A DNA stretch of 31,953 bases from an uncultured Acidiphilium sp. (lineage in GTDB: Bacteria; Bacillota; Clostridia; Christensenellales; Borkfalkiaceae): assembly GCA_902495325.1 (NCBI GenBank), contig CABUWK010000024.1, positions 1 to 31,953 of the forward strand. Direction: 5' to 3'. This document shows, piece after piece, positions 26,012-31,953 of this stretch. The translations under genes were made by a program, and so were the position numbers. The notes beneath the pieces are model-generated. The model did not search any database, was not told the DNA's origin, and saw only the letters and a program-made list of their open reading frames with translations. Position 1 is the stretch's first letter. Every line of letters begins with the position of its first letter.

Positions 26012-26788
26012 TTAAAATCCGTGCAGGGCGAGCAGTTTCGCAAGGTGTTTGCGCTCGTCTTCCCGGGCGACGATTTCGTCCAGAAAACCGTTCTGCAACT
26101 GAAATTCGGCGGTCTGGAAGGTGTCCGGGAGTTTTTCCCCCGTGACCTGTTCCACCACGCGCTTGCCCGCAAATCCGATGCGCGCGCGGGGTTCGGAAAA
26201 AATAATGTCGCCGAGCATGGCGAAACTTGCGGTAACGCCGCCCATCGTCGGGTCGGTGATCCCTACGATATATAAAAGCCCGGCGTCTCCGTGGCGCTTG
26301 ACCGCGGCAGAAACTTTTGCCATCTGCATAAGGGAAAGCATGCCTTCCTGCATGCGGGCGCCTCCCGATACGGTGAAGCCGATCACGGGGAGTTTTTTTA
26401 AGATCGCGTATTCGAAAAGGGCGGTGATCTTATCGCCGACCGCCGTTCCCATCGAACCCATCATAAATTCCGGGTTCATTACGAAAATGCAGGTCTCGTG
26501 TCCCTTGATCGTCGCCGTTCCGGTGAGAACGCCTTCGTTCTCGCCGCTTTTCTTGCAAGCCGATTCGAATTTCGCCTTATATTCGGGGAAACCGAGCGGG
26601 TCGGTGAAAACGGGTTTTGCGAAAAGCTCGTTGAAAGAGTTTTCGTCGCACAGATAGGCGATCCGCTCCCTTGCCGGCATCGGACAATACGCTTTGCATT
26701 TCGGGCAGACGTAACCGTTTGCCCGAAGTTCTTTTTCGGCGATCTCCTGTTTGCAGGCAGGGCAGATCTTCGTCGAAGTGTTTTCCAC
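26012..26788 (-). CDS. accD: Acetyl-CoA carboxylase carboxyltransferase subunit beta
   Basis: 258 residues starting at a GTG (26788) with an AAAGGAG site 6 nt upstream that overlaps the fabD stop. The N-terminal C4 zinc ribbon, Cys9, Cys12, Cys28 and Cys31, is intact; this domain binds DNA/mRNA in E. coli AccD. The crotonase-like body has 'GSMGTAVGDKITALFEYA' and 'GGARMQEGMLSLMQMAK' at about 137-153, and 'GGVTASFAMLGD' at about 178-189. It pairs with AccA, whose gene follows after 12 nt. It is somewhat shorter than E. coli AccD at the C-terminus. Confidence 0.95.
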   Translation of the reverse strand: MENTSTKICPACKQEIAEKELRANGYVCPKCKAYCPMPARERIAYLCDENSFNELFAKPVFTDPLGFPEYKAKFESACKKSGENEGVLTGTATIKGHETCIFVMNPEFMMGSMGTAVGDKITALFEYAILKKLPVIGFTVSGGARMQEGMLSLMQMAKVSAAVKRHGDAGLLYIVGITDPTMGGVTASFAMLGDIIFSEPRARIGFAGKRVVEQVTGEKLPDTFQTAEFQLQNGFLDEIVAREDERKHLAKLLALHGF

Positions 26789-26789
26789 G

Positions 26790-27716
26790 TTATTCTCCTT
26801 TTACGGTTCGTACCGCGGCTTCGAAAGAGGCTACGTCGTTCACGGCACAGGCGGTAACGCCCTCTAAGGTGCGCGAAACGAATTTCGTGAGCGTGGAACC
26901 CGCGCCGACTTCGATAAATACTTCGATCCCGTCGTCTTTCATCGCCTTCAGCGTTTTTTCCCAGAGAACGGGGTGGCATACCTGTCCGGAAAGATTTTCG
27001 ACGATCCCTTCCTTTTCTGCCGGATAAACGCTTGCCGTGCGGTTTGCATAGAGGGGGATTTTCGGGGCGGAAACGCCTTCTTTTTCGAGAAATCCGCGCA
27101 GAACGGGGGAGACCTCGTTCATATACGGCGTGTGGAAAGCCCCGCTTACGGGGAGCTTTACCGCTCTGCCGCCCGCCGCCTTGATCGCCGCGCAGAAATC
27201 GTCGATCTGTGCGGCGTTGCCCGCGCAGGATATCTGCCCGGGGCAGTTATAGTTGACCGGCCAGATCTCCGGGAAGCGGGAACATACTTCGTTTACCGTT
27301 TCCTCGCCGAGTTTCAGAGCCGCCGCCATCGCGCCGGGGTGAAGGGCGGACTGTTCCGCCATCGTTTTTCCGCGCAGAAGGACGAAACGGAAGGCTTCTT
27401 CTTCCGTCATCACGCCCGAAAACGCCGCGGCGGGAATTTCTCCGAGAGAGAACCCGGCAACGGCGGAAGGTTCGATGCCTGCGCTTTGCAATGTTTTCGC
27501 GATTGCGAGATCGGTCAAAAAAAGACAGGGCTGGGTGTTTTCCGTTTTCGTGAGCGTGTCGCCGTCTCCCTCGAAGCAAATTTTTTTCGCTTCCGGAAAC
27601 AAAGGCGAAGCGTTGTCGAACACGGCTTTCGCAACGGGAAAGGTTTCGTAAAAATCCTTTCCCATTCCGACCGTCTGCGCACCTTGCCCCGCAAATAAAA
27701 AGGCAATTTTTTTCAT
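26790..27716 (-). CDS. fabD: Malonyl-CoA:ACP transacylase
   Basis: 308 residues. Loads malonyl groups from CoA onto ACP. Catalytic residues are Ser90 in GFSLGE (the family often has GHSLGE), His195 in SGAFHTPYM, Arg115 in LLRGKTM and Gln11 in AGQGAQ, so the enzyme looks active. The ferredoxin-like small domain lies between about 125 and 195. It follows fabZ after 4 nt, and one base after its stop the accD GTG begins. The Shine-Dalgarno is weak, so translation may depend on coupling to fabZ. Confidence 0.95.
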   Translation of the reverse strand: MKKIAFLFAGQGAQTVGMGKDFYETFPVAKAVFDNASPLFPEAKKICFEGDGDTLTKTENTQPCLFLTDLAIAKTLQSAGIEPSAVAGFSLGEIPAAAFSGVMTEEEAFRFVLLRGKTMAEQSALHPGAMAAALKLGEETVNEVCSRFPEIWPVNYNCPGQISCAGNAAQIDDFCAAIKAAGGRAVKLPVSGAFHTPYMNEVSPVLRGFLEKEGVSAPKIPLYANRTASVYPAEKEGIVENLSGQVCHPVLWEKTLKAMKDDGIEVFIEVGAGSTLTKFVSRTLEGVTACAVNDVASFEAAVRTVKGE

Positions 27717-27720
27717 AAGA

Positions 27721-28173
27721 TCAATCGTTTTCTCCGTCGAGACCCGCGCGGTCGATCGCCGTGAAGGAGAGATTTCCTTTGCTGCGGATCTGACCGTCTA
27801 CGGTGACGGTCGCCTCGAAAGTGACGAGAGGACCGGCGCCGCTTTTCTTCGCGACGGAAACGACCATAACGTCTCCGGGAAGAACGGGTTTCAAAAATTT
27901 AAAGTTGTCCAGTTTTAAAAGGACGTTGAGTTTGTCTTCCGCCGTGCCGTCGCCCTCGGAAACGATCGAGCAGAGCTGCGCGCACGTTTCGGCGATGAGT
28001 ACGCCGGGAAGCATCGGCGCGTCCGGGAAATGCCCGACGAACCACGGATCGTTGATCGACACCGTTTTGATGCCCGTCGCCGACTGCCCGGGAACGAGTT
28101 CCGTCACCTTTTCGATCATCTGAAAGGGCGGGCGTTGTTTCAGGCGTTTGTTCACGCCGTAAATGTTCATCAT
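27721..28173 (-). CDS. fabZ: 3-hydroxyacyl-ACP dehydratase FabZ
   Basis: 150 residues from the first of two adjacent ATGs (28173), which overlaps the fabG stop by 4 nt and has GGGGGA 8 nt upstream. The frame extends to 28554 inside fabG and that part is rejected. Hot-dog fold dehydratase that makes trans-2-enoyl-ACP. Catalytic His48 and Glu62 lie in GHFPDAPMLPGVLIAE. It has the FabZ length rather than the longer FabA form, and no isomerase feature can be claimed from sequence. Since no enoyl reductase gene follows here, its product must be reduced by an enzyme encoded elsewhere or retained as an alkene. Confidence 0.95.
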   Translation of the reverse strand: MMNIYGVNKRLKQRPPFQMIEKVTELVPGQSATGIKTVSINDPWFVGHFPDAPMLPGVLIAETCAQLCSIVSEGDGTAEDKLNVLLKLDNFKFLKPVLPGDVMVVSVAKKSGAGPLVTFEATVTVDGQIRSKGNLSFTAIDRAGLDGEND

Positions 28174-28901
28174 AACGAAATTCCCCCGTCTAAGGTAAGG
28201 ATCTGACCGGTCATGTAGGCGCAGGTGTCGGAAGCGAGCATGGATACGATCCCCGCAACTTCTTCCGCCTTTCCGAGACGGTGCATGGGAATGGCGTCGA
28301 GATATTCTTTCTTCTTTTCTTCGGGAAGGGCGTCGAGCATTTCCGTTTCGATGAATCCGGGGGCGACCGCGTTCACGCGGATGCCATAGGGAGCAAGCTC
28401 TTTCGCCATTGTCTGCGTCATGGAGTTCACCGCGCCTTTCGTCGCGCTGTAAACGCTCTGTCCCGCAAGGGCGAGAATGCCGCTGACCGAAGACATATTG
28501 ATGATCGCGCCGCTTTTTTTGCGGAACATTTTCAGAACCGCCTGCTGCGCGCAATAGAAATAACCTTTTACGTTAAGGTCGAAACAGCGGTCGAGGGTGT
28601 CCGGATTCAGCATGAGAAGGTATTCGTCTCTCACGATGCCGGCGTTGTTGACGAGAACGTCGATCTGACCGTACGTTTTCCCGACTTCGCGCATCATGGC
28701 TTTCACCTGATCGAGGTCGGAAACGTCGGCGCGGATCGTCATGCCGCTGCCGCCGTTGCTCTCGATCTCTCCGAGAACTTTTTTCGCCTCGTCTTCGCTG
28801 TGAGAATAGTTGATAACCGTCGTGAAGCCGTCCTTCGCGAGGCGGAGAGCGCATGCTTTTCCGATCCCGCGGGATGCGCCCGTTACGATTGCTACTTTCA
28901 T
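28170..28901 (-). CDS. fabG: 3-oxoacyl-ACP reductase FabG
   Basis: 243 residues. NADPH-dependent ketoreductase of the fatty acid cycle. The nucleotide motif TGASRGIG is at 7-14, NNAG at 85-88, and the catalytic Ser138, Tyr151 and Lys155 fall at the same numbers as in E. coli FabG. The C-terminal 'AYMTGQILTLDGGISL' is typical. An AGAGGT site lies upstream of the ATG, 15 nt after the ketosynthase stop. It overlaps fabZ by 4 nt. It is closer to canonical FabG than the SDR at 8650-9366. Confidence 0.96.
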   Translation of the reverse strand: MKVAIVTGASRGIGKACALRLAKDGFTTVINYSHSEDEAKKVLGEIESNGGSGMTIRADVSDLDQVKAMMREVGKTYGQIDVLVNNAGIVRDEYLLMLNPDTLDRCFDLNVKGYFYCAQQAVLKMFRKKSGAIINMSSVSGILALAGQSVYSATKGAVNSMTQTMAKELAPYGIRVNAVAPGFIETEMLDALPEEKKKEYLDAIPMHRLGKAEEVAGIVSMLASDTCAYMTGQILTLDGGISL

Positions 28902-28916
28902 TTGTTTTACCTCTTC

Positions 28917-31292
28917 TTATTTCTCGAGCACGATCGCCGTGTAAGATCCGCCCGTCGCATAGGACAGAACGAGGATCTTATTCAGGTCGGAAGCTTTCAC
29001 GCCGACTTTCTTCATTCCGCTGCCGGAAGAAACGTAAGCGTCGGCGTCTTCCGTGATGTCTCCGTGGAGCATCATCGCGCCGTGTGCGAGCGCGAGAGCC
29101 GCCGAAGCCGCTCTGCCTTCGCCCGTGCGTTCTTTTACGGTAATGACGGGAAGTTTCTTTACGTCGAAATACTGGCTTAAAACGCCCGTTTCGATCTCGT
29201 CCACGTCCTTTTGTCCGTTGGCGAACCCGATCACCGCGGAAATGTCTTCGGCGGTAAGGTCGGCGTCCGCAAGCGCGTTTCCGATCGCATTGTAAAGCCC
29301 TGCGGCGGAACCTTTTACCGTTCCGTAGGGAACGCTTGCGTGGGACATGCCGTACCCCGTGATTTTGCAGTAAATTTCCGCGCCGCGCTTTTTCGCCGAT
29401 TCCGTCGTTTCCGCCAGAACCGAAACGCTGCCGTCGGAAAGAGAATAGCTTTCTTTTCCGTCATACGGGCGGACTTTTTCGTCTGCGGCGGCGCCGATCA
29501 GGTGGGTCACTTCGGAAATGATCCCGCTGTTTTCGTCCGTGCCGGTGGCGATCATGGCGTCTTCCCAGCCGTTGCGGATGACCTGAAGGGCATATGCCGC
29601 CGAGGAAAGCCCGGACTGCGCGCCGTTCGTCACGGTGACGTTATATCCTTTGATGCCCGAACAGATGGACAGATATCCGCCCGCGGCGTTGTAAACGGTG
29701 TTGGGGAAATTGAAGGCGCTTCCGCCTGCGTTTCCTCTTTCCGTGATGTGTTTCTGGAAATCGAGGCTCGGACCCATCGCTCCTTCGGACGTTCCGACGA
29801 TCATGCCGATCCTGCCCGAATTTTCGTCCGTTACGGTCAGTTTTCCGTCGCGGAGAGCATCCATGCCGGAAACCGCCTGCAACTGGCTTAAATGATCGAG
29901 TTTGCGGTAAAACGCCATTTTCAAGCCCTGCGCGTCATAGTCCGCCACGCCGATTTTCGACGCCGTTTCGCTCTCTTCAAGGCGTTTGTCTTCCGCGATC
30001 GCGGAAACGTAAGCGTCTTTTCCGTTGCCGAGGGGAGTTACGAGCCCGATCCCCGTGATCGCAACGTCTCTGCGGTCGGCGTCCGCAGGGATGTCCGTCG
30101 GCTTTTTGCCGAACACGATGCTCGCGTTGTTGCCGCCGAAAGCGAAGGAGTTGTTCATGACGGCGTTCAGTCCCTTTTTCACGGGAACATTTGGCGTGAA
30201 GTCGATTTTACCCGCTTTTTCTTTCAGCACGGCAAGGTCTTCTTCCGAGAAACCGAGTGTCGGGGGAACGACGTTTTCCTGCAATGCTTTTACCGCGAAA
30301 ACGGCTTCGATCGCGCCTGCCGCGCCGAGGCAGTGCCCCGTCATCGCTTTGGTGGAACTTACGGACAGATCGTCGTTCTTGCCGTCGAAAATGGTGTGAA
30401 GGGAAAGAAATTCCGCTTCGTCGTTTTTCGCGGTGCCCGTGCCGTGCGCGTTCACGTAGTCGATATCCTTTTCGGTCAGTCCGGAATGAGCGATCGCCTG
30501 ACGGATCGCGCTCATCTGTCCTTCGCCGTCCGGGCGGGGGGCGGTGATATGGTGCGCGTCGCTCGAAATGCCGGCGCCCAATACTTCGCAGTAAATATGC
30601 GCGCCGCGTGCGACTGCGTGTTCGTACGATTCCACAACGAGCGCGCCGGCGCCTTCGCCGAGCGTGATCCCGTGGGAATGGTTAAAGGGAGAGCAGGAAT
30701 TTTCGTCCAGCGCGTGCAGAGACAAAAAGCCCGCGTAGGGTACGGAAGAAAATGCGTCCGCGCCCCCTGCGATCACGACGTCCGCCTTACCCGCGCGGAT
30801 GAGGTCGGAAGCGTAAGCGACGGAAATCGTGCCAGCTGCGCACGCGTTGGCAACGTTCGTCACCACGCCGCCCGCGTTCACTTTTTCCGCAACGTGGTTT
30901 GCTACGGAAGAAATAGGCATTTTCAGCACGTCCTCTTTTTTCTTGCCGTTGCGGTAATAACTTTCAAGGCTTCTTCCGCCGCCGACGCAGCTGCCCATGA
31001 TAACGCCCGTGCGCGGATCTCCGTTAAAATCGGAAAGCGAGGAGTCTTTCATCGCCTCGTCTGCTGCCTGCAGGCAAAGCGCGGCGCAGCGGTCGAGAGA
31101 CGGATCGTTTACCGTTGGTTCCTTTACTTCTGCGGCATAGTCCGCATAGCAGTTTTCGGTGTCGAGAGAGCGGGTGTGGTCGATTCCGCTTTTCGAAGCG
31201 AGAATGTTTGCCCAGCATTCTTCCACATTGTTGCCGATCGCGCTCACGACGCCGAGCCCCGTGATCACGCATCTGATTGTCTTCTTTTTCAT
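28917..31292 (-). CDS. Fused double ketosynthase: active FabF-type KS plus KS-beta (chain length factor)-like domain
   Basis: 791 residues from the ATG at 31292; the frame continues to 31409, but that part covers an intergenic hairpin. Residues 1-400 are a full KAS II-type ketosynthase: Cys151 in NACAAG, His283 in NAHGTGT, Lys315 and His320 in TKAMTGH, and the SFAFGG loop at 382-387. Residues 408-791 repeat the thiolase fold ('VAITGIGLVTPLGNG' at 410-424) but the active site has changed: Gln559 in TNGAQSG replaces Cys, Phe690 falls at the first His and Glu725 at the second, with Lys721 or nearby retained, and ATGG replaces the FGG loop. Gln in place of Cys with loss of both His is the pattern of KS-beta subunits in type II polyketide synthases. 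KS-alpha/KS-beta are normally separate subunits of a heterodimer; here they would be one chain. It would do chain elongation with acpP just upstream. Exact residues for the second His are alignment by eye. Confidence 0.88.
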   Translation of the reverse strand: MKKKTIRCVITGLGVVSAIGNNVEECWANILASKSGIDHTRSLDTENCYADYAAEVKEPTVNDPSLDRCAALCLQAADEAMKDSSLSDFNGDPRTGVIMGSCVGGGRSLESYYRNGKKKEDVLKMPISSVANHVAEKVNAGGVVTNVANACAAGTISVAYASDLIRAGKADVVIAGGADAFSSVPYAGFLSLHALDENSCSPFNHSHGITLGEGAGALVVESYEHAVARGAHIYCEVLGAGISSDAHHITAPRPDGEGQMSAIRQAIAHSGLTEKDIDYVNAHGTGTAKNDEAEFLSLHTIFDGKNDDLSVSSTKAMTGHCLGAAGAIEAVFAVKALQENVVPPTLGFSEEDLAVLKEKAGKIDFTPNVPVKKGLNAVMNNSFAFGGNNASIVFGKKPTDIPADADRRDVAITGIGLVTPLGNGKDAYVSAIAEDKRLEESETASKIGVADYDAQGLKMAFYRKLDHLSQLQAVSGMDALRDGKLTVTDENSGRIGMIVGTSEGAMGPSLDFQKHITERGNAGGSAFNFPNTVYNAAGGYLSICSGIKGYNVTVTNGAQSGLSSAAYALQVIRNGWEDAMIATGTDENSGIISEVTHLIGAAADEKVRPYDGKESYSLSDGSVSVLAETTESAKKRGAEIYCKITGYGMSHASVPYGTVKGSAAGLYNAIGNALADADLTAEDISAVIGFANGQKDVDEIETGVLSQYFDVKKLPVITVKERTGEGRAASAALALAHGAMMLHGDITEDADAYVSSGSGMKKVGVKASDLNKILVLSYATGGSYTAIVLEK

Positions 31293-31321
31293 ATGAAATA
31301 TCGTTTCCTGTCTGTGAGAGC

Positions 31322-31344
31322 AAAAAACCGGGTCGCCCCGGCTT
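31322..31344 (-). terminator. Terminator-like hairpin between acpP and the ketosynthase fusion
   Basis: On the minus strand AAGCCGGG pairs with CCCGGTTT (one G-U) around a GCGA tetraloop, followed by six T. It lies 34 nt after the acpP stop and 30 nt before the ketosynthase start. Since the downstream genes have no other visible promoter, it is more likely a partial terminator that gives more acpP than operon transcript. Confidence 0.7.
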
Positions 31345-31377
31345 TCAGAATGTTTGTGCCCCTGTGTCGCGCCGGGA

Positions 31378-31623
31378 TTATTCCGCGTGAGCGAGAACGT
31401 AAGCGGCAAGCGCGTTGATGTTCTGGAAATGTTCTTTGCCTACGCCCGTCATGGAAACGCCGTATTCTTCGTCGATCGCGGAAATGATCTCGAGAGAATC
31501 GATGGAGTCAAGCCCGATCCCGTCGTTGAAGAGAGGGGTATCGTATTCGAGAGCGTCGGCGTCGATGCCGAGACGGTCGCAGAGCATATCTTTGATTTTT
31601 GCTTTGATTTCGAGTTCGTTCAT
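31378..31623 (-). CDS. acpP: Acyl carrier protein
   Basis: 81 residues. Small acidic four-helix protein that carries acyl chains on a phosphopantetheine arm attached to Ser40 in GLDSIDSLE. An AGAGGT site precedes the ATG. The motif is LDSIDSLEI; primary FAS ACPs more often read 'DSLDxVEL'. The LF-xDGIGLDSID pattern is like ACPs I associate with aryl polyene and other type II PKS-like systems, though it is also within range for some FAS ACPs. It is the first gene of the operon and sits just upstream of the fused ketosynthase, so it is probably that enzyme's partner. The leader of about 120 nt contains a GC-rich, likely folded stretch at 31665-31715. Confidence 0.93.
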   Translation of the reverse strand: MNELEIKAKIKDMLCDRLGIDADALEYDTPLFNDGIGLDSIDSLEIISAIDEEYGVSMTGVGKEHFQNINALAAYVLAHAE

Positions 31624-31733
31624 AATTTCTTACCTCTGTAATTCGTATTTTTCGCTTTTGTTTTTGTGGCGGAAACGGATCGTCCGGTCCGTCCGTGCGT
31701 TCCCGCTCCGGAAAGACTGCATGATAGTCAATA

Positions 31734-31750
31734 TAAAGCGTACCTCTTTA
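31734..31750. promoter_or_regulatory. 17-bp inverted repeat at the fab transcription start, candidate operator
   Basis: TAAAGCGTACCTCTTTA (31734-31750) is an inverted repeat, TAAAG with a 7-bp spacer and CTTTA, extended by one A-T pair outside. It directly abuts the -10 box and covers the expected start site, a position that suits a repressor. The centre GTACC recalls the FapR operator, but the rest does not match it well. Confidence 0.45.
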
Positions 31751-31777
31751 TTATAATAATTTCGTAAAAAAAGGCAA
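31750..31777 (-). promoter_or_regulatory. Promoter of the acpP-fab operon
   Basis: On the minus strand TTGCCT (31777-31772) and perfect TATAAT (31755-31750) with a 16-bp spacer. The predicted leader to acpP is about 120 nt. The region 31624-31953 has no gene: it holds this leader, the promoter, two palindromes and terminator-like hairpins of the next unit. Confidence 0.65.
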
Positions 31778-31805
31778 TCAAACGGGTTGGTTAATTTTTT
31801 TGTTT

Positions 31806-31822
31806 TGTCATAAATTATGACA
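31806..31822. promoter_or_regulatory. Perfect 17-bp palindrome, candidate transcription factor site
   Basis: TGTCATAA, one A, then TTATGACA at 31806-31822: eight perfect pairs. Its centre is about 70 bp upstream of the predicted fab start, where an activator of the CRP/FNR class or a distal repressor could bind. The half-site TGTCA is not exactly CRP (TGTGA) or FNR (TTGAT). It could serve a gene beyond the window. Confidence 0.5.
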
Positions 31823-31840
31823 CATGGGGTGAAATTGTAA

Positions 31841-31860
31841 TAAAACAAAGGGCTTTGCCC
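31841..31860 (-). terminator. Probable terminator of a minus-strand gene beyond the right edge
   Basis: On the minus strand GGGC-AAA-GCCC is followed by TTTGTTTTA. It sits upstream of the fab promoter, where a preceding minus-strand unit would end. The stem is only 4 bp, so support is modest. Confidence 0.4.
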
Positions 31861-31902
31861 GACGGATTTGCGACCGAAAACCGGTTTTCCCGTCCCGTCG
31901 GG
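31858..31902. repeat. Inverted repeat with an inner palindrome
   Basis: CCCGACGG at 31858-31865 and CCGTCGGG at 31895-31902 are perfect complements. Between them lies a 14-bp palindrome, GAAAACCGGTTTTC at 31876-31889. The rest to the window edge (31903-31953) shows no gene. It may be the 3' end of an RNA or part of the terminator above. Confidence 0.4.
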
Positions 31903-31953
31903 AGAAGAAGGATGCCGGGTTGTACGGACACCGGGTGACGGGATCCTGTGCGG

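Noticed and set aside
24980..26275. 431-aa open frame on the plus strand across accA and accD
   Set aside because: It crosses two real genes antisense and shows no motif.
27721..28554. 277-aa version of fabZ, and similar upstream extensions of rsmA (21999) and spmB (18454)
   Set aside because: The extensions are out-of-frame sequence of the preceding gene; the internal starts have ribosome sites and typical overlaps.
28917..30080. Second KS domain as a KSQ malonyl-ACP decarboxylase that replaces FabH
   Set aside because: Gln559 fits, but KSQ domains keep both His residues, which are lost here. A chain length factor-like role is favoured, though decarboxylation is not excluded.
29892..31418. 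508-aa open frame on the plus strand opposite the ketosynthase fusion
   Set aside because: Arg/Val/Phe-rich shadow typical of antisense frames in this base composition; the minus-strand KS motifs are unambiguous.

Overview
The window looks like a chromosomal segment from a low-to-moderate GC Clostridia-type Firmicute, probably an uncultured gut lineage (a Christensenellales-like organism would fit). The basis is the gene order dgt-dnaG-sigA-trmK-nif3-zinc ribbon protein, the spore maturation pair spmA/spmB, methionyl-tRNA synthetase followed by tatD, a TatD-linked radical SAM protein and rsmA, and a clustered fatty acid operon. Genes are tightly packed with many 1-20 nt overlaps. No rRNA, tRNA, CRISPR array or prophage was seen. 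The organism assignment is inference; no phylogenetic marker could be searched.

Layout. (1) 1-6715, plus strand: the tail of one small wHTH-plus-membrane protein and a complete second one, then a translationally coupled run uvrB - DUF3267 membrane zincin - uvrA - two-TM protein. (2) 6767-9366: M24 aminopeptidase, EF-P with Lys32, and an SDR that resembles the YmfI EF-P 5-aminopentanone reductase. (3) 9468-15530: dgt, dnaG, sigA, trmK, nif3 and a coiled-coil zinc ribbon protein. (4) 15536-17442: a structured leader and an MFS transporter with a large loop insert. (5) 17474-18591, minus strand: spmA-spmB, convergent with the MFS gene, whose terminator lies inside spmB. (6) 18626-22970, plus strand: metG with a long, possibly switching leader, then tatD, a small radical SAM protein and rsmA, ended by a strong bidirectional terminator. 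(7) 23086-31953, minus strand: acpP - ketosynthase fusion - fabG - fabZ - fabD - accD - accA - flavoprotein, a terminator, a 277-bp MITE-like element, then plsX.

The most unusual object is the 791-aa ketosynthase fusion at 28917-31292. Its first half is a complete KS (Cys151, His283, His320). Its second half is a KS fold with Gln at the Cys position (Gln559) and neither catalytic His, the pattern of the KS-beta (chain length factor) subunit of type II polyketide synthases. It sits with a partner ACP, ketoreductase, dehydratase, malonyltransferase and carboxyltransferase, but without an enoyl reductase, FabH, biotin carboxylase or BCCP in the window. This may be a rewired primary fatty acid synthase or a highly reducing type II PKS-like system. 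Other items worth checking are the metG leader, the structured leader of the MFS gene, the efp-ymfI pairing, two palindromes in the fab promoter region, and an attenuator-like hairpin between acpP and the ketosynthase.
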